Source: CAKRJP01 sp963658085 (GTDB taxonomy: Bacteria > Bacillota > Clostridia > Lachnospirales > Lachnospiraceae). From it: DNA of 64,000 bases. A program made the position numbers and the translations under genes. Within the stretch, counting starts at the first letter, position 1. Each line of letters starts with the position of its first letter. Of this stretch, positions 9,548 to 17,824 are shown piece after piece. The notes under the pieces are model-generated. The model worked only from the letters and a program-made list of their open reading frames with translations, was not told where the DNA came from and searched no databases. The stretch spans positions 62,001 to 126,000 of the forward strand of contig CAVKOU010000002.1 of the NCBI GenBank assembly GCA_963658085.1. Direction: 5' to 3'.

Positions 9548-10237
9548 ATGATTTATTTTGAAAAAGTGACGAAGGCATATAAAGAAGATGAAGAGCCGGT
9601 ACTAAAAGGCGCAACCCTTCATATTCGTCCAAGGGAAATGTGCTTTCTGACGGGAGTCAGTGGAGCCGGAAAGACTACGGTGTTGAGATTATTGCTTAAG
9701 GAGATCCAGCCAGATCAGGGACTGATTCGGGTAAATGGAACAGATATCAGCAAAATTTCTCCAAAAAGGATGCCGGCCTATAGAAGAAGGCTTGGAATCG
9801 TGTTCCAGGATTATAAGCTGATTCAAGACCGGACGGTATATGAGAATATTGCTCTGGCAAAGATCGTGGCAGGTGCCCCGGACCGGGAAGTGAGACATCA
9901 GGTGGCCATGGCACTTCGCATGGTGGGACTGGAGGACAAACATAGAAGATATCCAGAACAATTATCTGGAGGGGAGCAACAGAGAGTTGGTATTGCCAGA
10001 GCCATTGTAAATAATCCCTATGTGATCATTGCAGATGAGCCTACCGGAAACTTGGATCCGACCAACGCAAGAGAAATCATGCTTTTATTAGAACGTATCA
10101 ATAAGACTCTTGGAGTGACAGTTTTGATTGCAACCCATGACGCAGACGCAATAAAGGATTTGCATCATCGAAACCTGATTATAGAGGACGGTAAAATAGT
10201 CGAAGGAGATATGTTATGGAAAGAAAGTGGGTTGTAA
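9548..10237 (+). CDS. FtsE-like ABC ATPase inside the CIS operon
   Basis: The protein has 229 residues and the full ABC ATPase set: Walker A GVSGAGKTT at 36-44, Q-loop Gln87 in VFQDYKLI, signature LSGGEQQR at 139-146, Walker B with Glu in VIIADEPTG at 159-167, and H-loop His197. Length and the VFQDYKLI and EPTGNLDP segments fit the FtsE/LolD group rather than importers. FtsE normally couples to the membrane protein FtsX to activate cell-wall hydrolases, but no FtsX-like permease is present here. Its 3' end overlaps the HATPase_c gene by 22 bases, implying coupled expression. An attractive role is ATP-driven control of cell-wall opening or docking for the particle; this is not shown by sequence. 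Confidence 0.85.
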   Translation: MIYFEKVTKAYKEDEEPVLKGATLHIRPREMCFLTGVSGAGKTTVLRLLLKEIQPDQGLIRVNGTDISKISPKRMPAYRRRLGIVFQDYKLIQDRTVYENIALAKIVAGAPDREVRHQVAMALRMVGLEDKHRRYPEQLSGGEQQRVGIARAIVNNPYVIIADEPTGNLDPTNAREIMLLLERINKTLGVTVLIATHDADAIKDLHHRNLIIEDGKIVEGDMLWKESGL

Positions 10238-10644
10238 AGACCAAGAGAAGTCTCGAAATCGAGGCACAAAAAACTCTTTTAGAACCACTGCTGGATGTGA
10301 TTACCAGAGACCTTATAGATGGAAATTGCCCTCAGGATAAGATAGAATTGGTCCGAATCTGTGCGGAAGAAATATTTATAAACATTGCAAGTTATGCATA
10401 TCCGGAGCAAGATGGACTAGTGAATATCGAAGAGGAAGTGGGCGATAATAAGATAGAAATTGTCTTCGAGGACCAGGGTGTTGCTTATAACCCCTTGGAG
10501 AAGGATGACCCGGACGTGACAGCGTCCCTTTCCGATCGAGAAATCGGAGGCCTAGGAATCTTTATGGTAAAGCAGATGGCAGATGAACTAAAGTATGACT
10601 ACAGGAATAGTAGAAACAGCCTGTATATGAAATGTTCCTGGTAG
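10216..10644 (+). CDS. HATPase_c anti-sigma regulatory (RsbW/SpoIIAB-type) protein
   Basis: The 142-residue protein has the compact GHKL fold of serine-kinase anti-sigma factors: N-box EEIFINIASYAYP at 51-63, G1 box FEDQGVAYNP at 84-93, and G2 box GGLGIFMVKQ at 111-120. There is no HisKA domain, so it is not a sensor kinase. In Bacillus such proteins phosphorylate a STAS antagonist and bind a sigma factor; the STAS protein is encoded two genes upstream. The start overlaps the FtsE-like gene by 22 bases. A partner other than a sigma factor is possible, because none is encoded within about 45 kb downstream in this window. Confidence 0.85.
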   Translation: MERKWVVKTKRSLEIEAQKTLLEPLLDVITRDLIDGNCPQDKIELVRICAEEIFINIASYAYPEQDGLVNIEEEVGDNKIEIVFEDQGVAYNPLEKDDPDVTASLSDREIGGLGIFMVKQMADELKYDYRNSRNSLYMKCSW

Positions 10645-10678
10645 TACTAGCAGAATCAATTAAGAAGGGAAGAACTTA

Positions 10679-13030
10679 ATGAATCAAAACAGAAAGTTTC
10701 GGGAAGAACTGAGAAATAAGCCATTTGAGAGTTATGATGAATATATGGATTATATTTTCGCCTGCGTAAACTTTCGATTGTCCGACTACATTGAAGGACT
10801 GATGAGCAAGTATGACGCAGGACAGGGTAATTACAAGAATGTAATGTATCCTGATATCGAGATTGCCCATGATCTTTGTAATGATCGTATGATGCAATTT
10901 ATGAACGATGGCGAGGAAGTGGATGACGAAGCAGATCAGGAAGGTGGGGATGTCCCAGACATTGAGCGAGAACTCAATGATCTTCTCTATGCCTTCAGCA
11001 TGGATGATGAGGACGAGGATGAAAATGATGAAGAGGAAGAGCAGCGCAAAGCGGCATTAAAGATTCCTGTAGAGGAGATGATGGATTTTATCGATGCCAG
11101 AATTGCCGCTACAGATCTGGAGTCTTTGAAACTTCCGTTTTATGAGCTGTGTAAAAAATTGGGCTTTGGCCACTTTACTATCTTTGCTTTGGCGAGTGCC
11201 ATCCTTTCTTCGACACAGACCAGCTATGCATCGGTTTATCAGATCGTAAATGAAAATGGTAATTTCACCGCCCCGACCATTGAGTCTACGGGACGGTTAT
11301 ATTTCGGTAAGGACTTTTCTATCACAACAGCTTATGGAGAAATGTCGGTATGTTTGGAAAAGCTACAGCCTATCATGGATCTTCGGATTAACAGTAACAT
11401 GCCATTTTCTACGGTATTGGCACCGGATAAACGTCTGATCGACTTTCTGTTCGGAAATAATCCGCTGCGTTTGGACAGCAATTACAGCCGATTCTTCCAG
11501 ATGCTTACTGACGGAAAGGAATTAAATCCTATTATGGCTAACACTACACAGTTGGAGGCTATGAACATTTCCTATGCCCAGGGTGTTCGTATTTTCAGTT
11601 GGATGGGAGATGAGGGAAGTGGACGAAGATTCTTTATTCGCCAGTTCTGTAAGGAACAGGGCATCAACGCTATTACCATCAACTGTAAGAAGTTATTTGT
11701 CTATGATTATAGTTTTGTGGAGAAGGCGCTTTGGGCCGTTAATAGAGAGTGTATTTTTACGGATTCCTGCTGTTGCTTAAGCGAGCTTGATTTCCGTGAG
11801 GATGAGAAAGAAAAATATATAGGATATATGGATCTTGCGGTATCTAAGCTTCGTGAGTATGATATCCTGATTTTCTTAATGAGTCGTGAGAAACTTCCGT
11901 TAAAGTCGGTGACTGACGATGACTTTACGGAGCTAGAGCTTCCCACACCAACTACTCAGGAGAGAGAGGAGTGTTGGAAATATTTCGCCAAAGATTATTC
12001 CCTGGCGGAGGAGGTTGACCTTCTTGAGATGGCAACGAAATTCCTCTTTACCCCAGGTAAGATTAAATCAGCCCTCTATCAGGCAAAGAGTTTCTCTATT
12101 ATGAATCACGAGATTGTGATCTCCAGAGCGAAACTTTTTGAGGGATGTAATAACCAGATGAGTTCTGAACTGACCCAGAAGGCTACCAAGGTTAAGGCGA
12201 ATTTCGGCTTTGAAGATATCGTCATGAACCAGAACCAGAGAGAGACTTTGCAGCATGCGATTGATCAGATGAACTTTAAGAAACGAGTTTACGATAACTG
12301 GAATTATACGAAGAAATATCCTTATGGACGTGGACTTTCGATACTTTTATTCGGGGCTCCCGGTACCGGTAAATCCATGTGTGCCCAGGTTATTGCTCAT
12401 GAGTTAAATCTGGAACTTTACCGTGTAGACCTTTCAAAGGTTATCGATAAATACGTCGGTGAAACAGAGAAATCTATTTCTATGATTTTTAGAGAAGCGA
12501 AGAAATGTAACGTCGTTCTCTTCTTCGATGAGTGTGATACCTTGTTCGCGAAACGTTCCGATGACGGAGGAAGTAACCAGGCATCCAACAACAATAAAAC
12601 AGCCTTACTTTTGCAGGAGGTTGAGGCCTACGACGGTGTATCCGTACTGGCCACCAACTACAAACACAACATTGACCCTGCGTTCTTTAGACGTATGAAA
12701 TATATTGTAGAATTCCAGTTCCCGGATCCGGATACCCGTGAGATGCTGTGGCGTACCACTATTCCAAAGGGAACCCCGTTGGGAGAAGATGTGGATATTA
12801 GATTCCTGGCAGAACGTTTTGAGTTCGTAGGTGGTAATATTAAGAACTGTATCTTAAATGCGGCTTTTCTTGCGGCGGCAGATGGAGAGGGAGATAAGGT
12901 TTATATGAGACATTATCTACAGGCTATTAAGTACGAGTTCGTAAAGACCGGAAAAGTATTTACCAGGGCAGACTTCGAACCTTACGCTTATATGGTAGGT
13001 TTGGGCGAGAAGGAAGACGAGTGGTTATAG
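10679..13030 (+). CDS. CIS-associated AAA+ ATPase (Afp15-like)
   Basis: The 783-residue protein carries a C-terminal AAA+ module. Walker A is FGAPGTGKSMC at about residue 558, Walker B is VVLFFDECDTLF at about 612, and an Arg-finger-like FFRRM lies near 669. A degenerate second ATPase-like segment appears at about 300-450 (GSGRRFFIRQF). An acidic low-complexity stretch of Asp/Glu lies at about residues 80-123. CIS loci typically encode one such ATPase, thought to assist particle assembly or disassembly rather than firing, and its presence argues against an R-type tailocin. The gene begins 34 bases after the HATPase_c gene. Confidence 0.82.
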   Translation: MNQNRKFREELRNKPFESYDEYMDYIFACVNFRLSDYIEGLMSKYDAGQGNYKNVMYPDIEIAHDLCNDRMMQFMNDGEEVDDEADQEGGDVPDIERELNDLLYAFSMDDEDEDENDEEEEQRKAALKIPVEEMMDFIDARIAATDLESLKLPFYELCKKLGFGHFTIFALASAILSSTQTSYASVYQIVNENGNFTAPTIESTGRLYFGKDFSITTAYGEMSVCLEKLQPIMDLRINSNMPFSTVLAPDKRLIDFLFGNNPLRLDSNYSRFFQMLTDGKELNPIMANTTQLEAMNISYAQGVRIFSWMGDEGSGRRFFIRQFCKEQGINAITINCKKLFVYDYSFVEKALWAVNRECIFTDSCCCLSELDFREDEKEKYIGYMDLAVSKLREYDILIFLMSREKLPLKSVTDDDFTELELPTPTTQEREECWKYFAKDYSLAEEVDLLEMATKFLFTPGKIKSALYQAKSFSIMNHEIVISRAKLFEGCNNQMSSELTQKATKVKANFGFEDIVMNQNQRETLQHAIDQMNFKKRVYDNWNYTKKYPYGRGLSILLFGAPGTGKSMCAQVIAHELNLELYRVDLSKVIDKYVGETEKSISMIFREAKKCNVVLFFDECDTLFAKRSDDGGSNQASNNNKTALLLQEVEAYDGVSVLATNYKHNIDPAFFRRMKYIVEFQFPDPDTREMLWRTTIPKGTPLGEDVDIRFLAERFEFVGGNIKNCILNAAFLAAADGEGDKVYMRHYLQAIKYEFVKTGKVFTRADFEPYAYMVGLGEKEDEWL

Positions 13031-13037
13031 GAGTAGA

Positions 13038-13883
13038 ATGCCTATGGAATACATAATGCTGAATAATGCCCAGACAGAGGAACTTTCTGATTTCCTGCCT
13101 GAAGATATCAGAAGAAAATTAAAAGATGGAAATGCCTGTGTCATTGGAGGAGCACAGAAAGAAATTTTGGTATGCATAGGTGTTTTTTCTCTTGATGAGT
13201 TTTCGGAAAATAACGTGGAGTGTTTATACCTATATACCAATCCTGACAGCAGAAATCAAGGAAATGCCACCGGATTGATCCTCTATGCGGAGGAACTATT
13301 TGCGGAAAAAGGATTCAGGCGGATGTGTTTTAATCTCACAGCAGATCCGGAGACTCTGGATGGCTGGAGCAGATTTTTGTCAGAACTTGGATATTTGCCG
13401 GTGGATATGGACTGGCAGATTTTTCAATATGATCTTACCGCGATAGAAGAGAATCCTCTGGTGAGAAGATTTACGGGAAGAGAATTCTCTCTTCATACTT
13501 TGGATCAAAGACAGATTTCTTATATGCTCCATGAGGACAAACATCTTCCGGGAAAGATTAAGGATATTATCCGAAATGAGGCGGACTGGGATAAAAGTCT
13601 TTTTTATCCGGTGCAGGGACATTTGGCAGCAGGGGTGCTGATTCAGGATAACGGAGTGGACGATCTGTCCATTCATGCCCTGTATATCAGCTCGCATTTA
13701 AAGAATCGAAGCATCCTGTTAGTGATGTTAGCTAGAGCTGTGGACATCTTAGGTACCACGAAAAATAGAAGAGCGAAAGTATATTTTTATGTAGAGCGAG
13801 AGAATCAGGCGGAGGCCTATGAGAAGATTTTCGGAAAGCCAGGGGAGAGCTATCAGGTACAGCGTTTAGAAAAAGCACTATAG
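13038..13883 (+). CDS. GNAT-like acetyltransferase, possibly two tandem domains
   Basis: The protein has up to 281 residues. The N-terminal half resembles a GNAT fold: CLYLYTNPDSRNQGNATGLILYAEE has the acetyl-CoA loop R-x-x-G-x-A, followed by FAEKGFRRMCF. The C-terminal half (ILLVMLARAVDILGTTKNRRAKVYFYV) looks like a second, weaker GNAT-like unit. The start is uncertain: AGGAG at 13029-13033 is 4 bases from the ATG at 13038 and 10 from the ATG at 13044. It follows the AAA+ gene by 7 bases. Modification of a CIS component is possible but speculative. No substrate can be inferred. Confidence 0.55.
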   Translation: MPMEYIMLNNAQTEELSDFLPEDIRRKLKDGNACVIGGAQKEILVCIGVFSLDEFSENNVECLYLYTNPDSRNQGNATGLILYAEELFAEKGFRRMCFNLTADPETLDGWSRFLSELGYLPVDMDWQIFQYDLTAIEENPLVRRFTGREFSLHTLDQRQISYMLHEDKHLPGKIKDIIRNEADWDKSLFYPVQGHLAAGVLIQDNGVDDLSIHALYISSHLKNRSILLVMLARAVDILGTTKNRRAKVYFYVERENQAEAYEKIFGKPGESYQVQRLEKAL

Positions 13884-13914
13884 CTTTGGGAACCATACGA
13901 AAGGAGGGAGTTTC

Positions 13915-14193
13915 ATGGATGAAGAAATGGACTTGATGATACAGCGAAAGAGTTTTGTTATGGAGACCGAAAAGCAGGAGCATCAGACCCAGGAAGCTGG
14001 AACTCGCCTTTATGAAGAAAAGGAGCAAAAAAAGAATTTCCGTCAGATGTTAATGGAAGGAACGGGGGTTATGGAAACGCCCGGTCTTTCTCTGACAGCT
14101 ATTGCCAATAATATACAGGAGAATTTTAAGGAATTGGAGATCCCGAGACAAAAGGGAAGAATATTTATGGGGCGCTTCGTGGCAGAAAGCTAA
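13915..14193 (+). CDS. Small unknown protein at the end of the CIS run
   Basis: The 92-residue protein is highly charged and rich in Glu, Gln, Lys and Met. Residues about 1-50 look alpha-helical or coiled-coil; the C-terminus is more basic (RQKGRIFMGRFVAES). There is no signal peptide, membrane segment or cysteine. AAAGGAGGGAG lies 5-6 bases before the ATG, a very strong ribosome site. It lies 31 bases after the acetyltransferase-like gene and 32 before the shikimate-kinase-like gene. I do not recognise the family; a small CIS accessory or chaperone is possible only by position. Confidence 0.7.
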   Translation: MDEEMDLMIQRKSFVMETEKQEHQTQEAGTRLYEEKEQKKNFRQMLMEGTGVMETPGLSLTAIANNIQENFKELEIPRQKGRIFMGRFVAES

Positions 14194-14225
14194 GAAAGCG
14201 AAGCTAGTCAAAGGAGTTACAGAAC

Positions 14226-14729
14226 ATGGATAATATTATTTTAATCGGAATGCCGGCAGTAGGAAAAAGCACCGTTGGTGTGGTTGTGGCAAAAAGATTA
14301 GGTTATAAATTTATAGATACGGATCTTTTGATTCAGGAGCAGGAAGGAAAGCTTTTGCGAGAGATCATCGCAGAGAAGGGGATTGATGGATTCCTTCAGA
14401 TAGAGGATCAGGTAAATGCAGGAGTAAATGTAAAGCATGGTGTGATCTCCCCTGGCGGAAGTGTGGTATATTGCGAGAATGCCATGAGACATTATCAGGA
14501 AATCGGTACCATTGTATATTTACAGGCTTCCTATGAAACCATCAGCCACAGACTTCGCAACGCAAAGAAAAGAGGCGTGGTATTAAGAGACGGTCAGACA
14601 TTAAAAGATCTTTATGATGAAAGAGTAGAACTTTTTGAAAAATATGCCCAGGTTACGGTATGTGAAGACGGGCTGGCCATTGAAGAAACGATAGAAAAAG
14701 TTCTGACTACCTTGGAAAACCTAAAATAG
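14226..14729 (+). CDS. Shikimate-kinase-like P-loop kinase lacking shikimate-binding residues
   Basis: The 167-residue protein has the shikimate kinase fold: Walker A GMPAVGKST at 8-16 and Asp31/Asp33 in FIDTDLL. Two hallmark features are missing. The Arg in the FRxxE motif is replaced by Leu57/Gln58 (GFLQIED), and the Gly-Gly-Gly substrate loop is only GGS at 77-79. The lid has RGVVLRDG instead of RPLL. A canonical shikimate kinase domain occurs at 24594-25379, so this paralogue may act on another small hydroxyl compound. It is the last gene before a long promoter-bearing gap, so it may be cotranscribed with the CIS genes. Confidence 0.75.
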   Translation: MDNIILIGMPAVGKSTVGVVVAKRLGYKFIDTDLLIQEQEGKLLREIIAEKGIDGFLQIEDQVNAGVNVKHGVISPGGSVVYCENAMRHYQEIGTIVYLQASYETISHRLRNAKKRGVVLRDGQTLKDLYDERVELFEKYAQVTVCEDGLAIEETIEKVLTTLENLK

Positions 14730-14762
14730 AATTGTGGAAGAAAACACAACAATTTTAGAAAT

Positions 14763-14802
14763 TGTGGATAACTACGACTAAAAAGTTTTTATATGTGGAA
14801 AA
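14763..14802. promoter_or_regulatory. Two DnaA-box-like sites upstream of murA
   Basis: TGTGGATAA at 14763-14771 is the exact complement of the consensus TTATCCACA. TGTGGAAAA at 14794-14802 is the complement of TTTTCCACA, which fits TTWTNCACA. Both face the same way and lie about 60-100 bases upstream of the murA promoter. Function is inferred only. Confidence 0.4.
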
Positions 14803-14860
14803 ACTAATAGAAGTATCTTCGTGAAAATGTTACAAAAATCTTACAGCATTGTAAAAGAAA

Positions 14861-14888
14861 TTTACAAGATATGATTTTGTGGTATAAT
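14861..14888 (+). promoter_or_regulatory. Sigma-A-type promoter for murA
   Basis: TTTACA at 14861-14866 and TATAAT at 14883-14888 are separated by 16 bases. The transcript would have a leader of about 90 bases that begins with a small GUAA-capped hairpin (GCG...CC-GTAA-GG...CGC, 14896-14914). Confidence 0.65.
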
Positions 14889-14987
14889 AATAGGTGCGCA
14901 AACCGTAAGGACGCTAAATTTTTCTTGAGAATACAGAGAAAAGTTTAATAAGAGGGTACAGTATAATTAATAGTTACGAGGTAGATT

Positions 14988-16280
14988 ATGGATCAGTACA
15001 TTATTAAAGGTGGCACTCCGCTGGTTGGAGAGGTTGAGATTGGTGGAGCCAAGAATGCAGCATTAGGATTGCTTGCAGCTGCAATCATGACAGATGAGAC
15101 AGTTATGATCGATAACCTTCCGGATGTCAATGACATTAATGTTTTATTAGATGCCATTGCAGGGATGGGGGCACAGGTAAGCCGCATTGATCGCCACACA
15201 GTTAAGATTTGTGGAAAGACCATTCAGAATTTAGATATTGAGTATGACTATATTAAGAAGATTCGTGCTTCTTATTATTTATTAGGTGCGATGCTTGGTA
15301 AATACAAGCACGCAGAGGTGGCACTTCCGGGTGGATGTAACATCGGAAGCCGCCCAATCGATCAGCACCTCAAGGGATTTAGAGCTTTGGGCGCTGATGT
15401 AGATATTGAGCATGGCAAGATTATTGCTGATGCAGATAAGTTAGTAGGTAAGCATATTTACTTTGATGTGGTTACAGTAGGTGCTACCATTAATGTTATG
15501 ATGGCAGCTGTTATGGCTGAGGGACTTACTATTCTTGAGAATGTGGCAAAGGAACCTCATGTCGTAGACGTAGCTAACTTCTTAAACAGCATGGGAGCCA
15601 ATATCCGTGGTGCAGGAACGGATGTAATCAAGATTCGTGGTGTGGAGAGACTTCACGGCACAGAGTATTCTGTAATTCCGGACCAGATCGAAGCAGGAAC
15701 CTTTATGTTTGCAGCCGCTGCAACGAAGGGAGATGTGACAGTCCTTAATGTGATTCCAAAGCATTTGGAAGCAACTGTTGCGAAGCTTGTGGAGATTGGA
15801 TGTGAGGTAGAGGAATTTGATGATGCGGTAAGAGTAGTTTCCAAGGGAAATCTTACCAGTACTCATGTGAAGACGCTTCCATATCCTGGATATCCTACAG
15901 ATATGCAGCCACAGATCGGTGTAACCTTAGCACTTTGCAAGGGTACCAGCGTTATTACAGAGAGCATTTTCGAGAATCGATTTAAATATTTAGATGAGCT
16001 TTCCCGTATGGGAGCTAATGTGAAGATCGAAGGTAATTCTGCTACGATTACAGGAGTAGAGAAGCTCTCAGGAGCAAGAGTCAGTGCACCGGATCTTCGT
16101 GCAGGAGCGGCCCTGTGTATCGCAGGACTTGCAACTGATGGAATTACTATCGTAGACGATATTGTATATATCCAGAGAGGATACGAGCGCTTTGAGGAGA
16201 AGCTTCGCGGCCTTGGCGGTATGATCGAGAGAGTATCTACCGAGAAGGATATTATGAAGTTTAAATTAAAAGTCAGCTAA
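14988..16280 (+). CDS. murA: UDP-N-acetylglucosamine 1-carboxyvinyltransferase
   Basis: The 430-residue enzyme transfers enolpyruvate from PEP to UDP-GlcNAc, the first committed step of peptidoglycan synthesis in the cytoplasm. The N-terminus has GGAKNAALGLL with the catalytic-region Lys22. Cys117 in LPGGCNIGSRP is the PEP-binding, fosfomycin-sensitive cysteine. Length matches the family. It has its own promoter and is followed by the metK riboswitch leader with no clear terminator of its own before it. Other murein genes are not adjacent. Confidence 0.96.
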   Translation: MDQYIIKGGTPLVGEVEIGGAKNAALGLLAAAIMTDETVMIDNLPDVNDINVLLDAIAGMGAQVSRIDRHTVKICGKTIQNLDIEYDYIKKIRASYYLLGAMLGKYKHAEVALPGGCNIGSRPIDQHLKGFRALGADVDIEHGKIIADADKLVGKHIYFDVVTVGATINVMMAAVMAEGLTILENVAKEPHVVDVANFLNSMGANIRGAGTDVIKIRGVERLHGTEYSVIPDQIEAGTFMFAAAATKGDVTVLNVIPKHLEATVAKLVEIGCEVEEFDDAVRVVSKGNLTSTHVKTLPYPGYPTDMQPQIGVTLALCKGTSVITESIFENRFKYLDELSRMGANVKIEGNSATITGVEKLSGARVSAPDLRAGAALCIAGLATDGITIVDDIVYIQRGYERFEEKLRGLGGMIERVSTEKDIMKFKLKVS

Positions 16281-16300
16281 CAATTATATACAGAAGCTTT

Positions 16301-16448
16301 CTCTTATTCAGAGCAGTGGAGATACAAAGGATCTAAGAAGCTGCGGCAACCCCCTGATGGGAAGGTGCCAACCTGAGCGAGTGATCGAACAATAAGAGGA
16401 TTGATTTATGTTACTTATAAAGCAGTCCGTCTTTGCGGGCTGTTTTTT
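16301..16448 (+). promoter_or_regulatory. SAM-I (S-box) riboswitch with intrinsic terminator
   Basis: P1 pairs CTCTTATT (16301-16308) with AATAAGAG (16391-16398). The conserved core is visible: CAGAG and GGAG on the 5' side, GCGGCAACC, then GAAGGTGCCAACCTG and the GAGCGAG segment. An expression platform follows: AGCAGTCCG (16421-16429) pairs with CGGGCTGTT (16436-16444) and runs into TTTTTT. High SAM should stabilise P1 and permit termination before metK, giving feedback repression. A weak -10 (TATATA near 16285) may start the leader. Confidence 0.95.
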
Positions 16449-16491
16449 AATTTTTCAATAGAATTTTAATTTTCAATAGGAGGATATAATA

Positions 16492-17679
16492 ATGGAAAAA
16501 AGATTATTTACTTCAGAATCTGTTACAGAGGGACATCCGGATAAAATGTGTGACCAGATTTCTGACGCGATTTTGGATGCATTGCTTGAGCAGGATCCTA
16601 TGAGCCGTGTAGCTTGTGAAACTGCTACTACTACAGGTATGGTATTGGTTATGGGAGAAATCACAACCAATGCTTACGTAGACATTCAGAAGATCGTAAG
16701 AGAGACTGTAACTGAGATTGGATATACCAGAGGAAAATATGGCTTTGATGCAGAGACCTGTGGTGTTATCACAGCTATTGATGAGCAGTCTCAGGATATC
16801 GCTCTTGGTGTAGACAAGGCATTAGAAGCAAAGGAAAATACCATGTCTGATGCAGATATTGATGCCATCGGAGCAGGAGATCAGGGAATGATGTTTGGTT
16901 ATGCTTCTGATGAGACACCGGAGCTTATGCCTTATCCAATTTCTTTGGCTCACAAGCTTTCCAGAAAGCTTACAGAAGTAAGAAAGAATGGTACTTTAGA
17001 TTACTTAAGACCGGATGGAAAGACTCAGGTTACTGTAGAATATGACGAGAATGGAGTGCCTTTCCGTTTGGATGCTGTAGTACTCTCTACTCAGCATGAT
17101 CCGGAAGTAAGCCAGGAGCAGATTCACGAAGATGTGAAGAAATATATTTTCGATACTACAATTCCGGAAGGAATGGTAGATGAGAATACCAAATTCTTTA
17201 TTAACCCAACCGGTCGTTTCGTAATCGGAGGACCTCACGGAGACAGCGGACTTACCGGACGTAAGATTATCGTAGATACTTACGGTGGAATGGCTCGTCA
17301 CGGTGGTGGTGCATTCTCAGGAAAGGACTGCACAAAGGTAGACCGTTCCGCAGCGTATGCCGCACGTTATGTGGCAAAGAACATCGTTGCTGCAGGTCTT
17401 GCAAAAAAATGTGAGGTGCAGTTGTCCTACGCTATCGGTGTTGCTCATCCAACATCTATTTTCGTAGATACCTTTGAGACAGGTGTTCTCAGTGATGAGA
17501 AGCTAGTAGAAGTAATTCGCGAGAATTTCGATCTTCGTCCGGCTGGAATCATTAAGATGCTGGATCTTAGAAGACCGATCTACAAGCAGACTGCAGCTTA
17601 CGGACATTTCGGACGTACAGATGTAGACCTCCCATGGGAGAAGCTTGACAAGGTAGAGGATTTAAAGAAATATCTCTAA
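16492..17679 (+). CDS. metK: S-adenosylmethionine synthetase
   Basis: The 395-residue enzyme makes SAM from methionine and ATP. Diagnostic segments are VTEGHPDKMCDQISDAIL near the N-terminus (ATP/Mg binding), GAGDQGMMFGYA at about residue 126, and GGGAFSGKDCTKVDRSAAY at about 270. Length is normal and all signature loops are intact. Control is by the SAM-I riboswitch immediately upstream, as is common in Firmicutes. The MTA/SAH nucleosidase at 59282 handles by-products of SAM use elsewhere in the window. Confidence 0.97.
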   Translation: MEKRLFTSESVTEGHPDKMCDQISDAILDALLEQDPMSRVACETATTTGMVLVMGEITTNAYVDIQKIVRETVTEIGYTRGKYGFDAETCGVITAIDEQSQDIALGVDKALEAKENTMSDADIDAIGAGDQGMMFGYASDETPELMPYPISLAHKLSRKLTEVRKNGTLDYLRPDGKTQVTVEYDENGVPFRLDAVVLSTQHDPEVSQEQIHEDVKKYIFDTTIPEGMVDENTKFFINPTGRFVIGGPHGDSGLTGRKIIVDTYGGMARHGGGAFSGKDCTKVDRSAAYAARYVAKNIVAAGLAKKCEVQLSYAIGVAHPTSIFVDTFETGVLSDEKLVEVIRENFDLRPAGIIKMLDLRRPIYKQTAAYGHFGRTDVDLPWEKLDKVEDLKKYL

Positions 17680-17710
17680 GTTGATTTATAAAATTTTTAG
17701 AAATGTTTAT

Positions 17711-17737
17711 GGGTGCTTCCTGTGAAGCGCCCTTTTT
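17711..17737 (+). terminator. Terminator after metK
   Basis: GGGTGCTTC pairs with GAAGCGCCC across a CTGT loop, with one wobble, and is followed by TTTTTATTT. A TATAAT at 17744-17749, probably for the downstream kinase gene, follows immediately. Confidence 0.9.
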
Positions 17738-17824
17738 ATTTGCTATAATTTTGGTATCTATGGAAGTCATGTACTTGGAATACATGTACTGTATATGGCG
17801 AAGTAATCACATGAGGAGGTTTAC

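Noticed and set aside
2..13030. Prophage or R-type tailocin
   Set aside because: No capsid, terminase, portal, integrase, holin or lysin seen in the window, and an Afp15-like AAA+ ATPase is present, which favours a CIS. The upstream part is unseen, so this is not absolute.
14893..14920. c-di-GMP-I riboswitch upstream of murA
   Set aside because: GCAAACC...GGACGC resembles one side of the core, but the tetraloop-receptor stem and the rest of the fold are absent; only a small GUAA hairpin remains.
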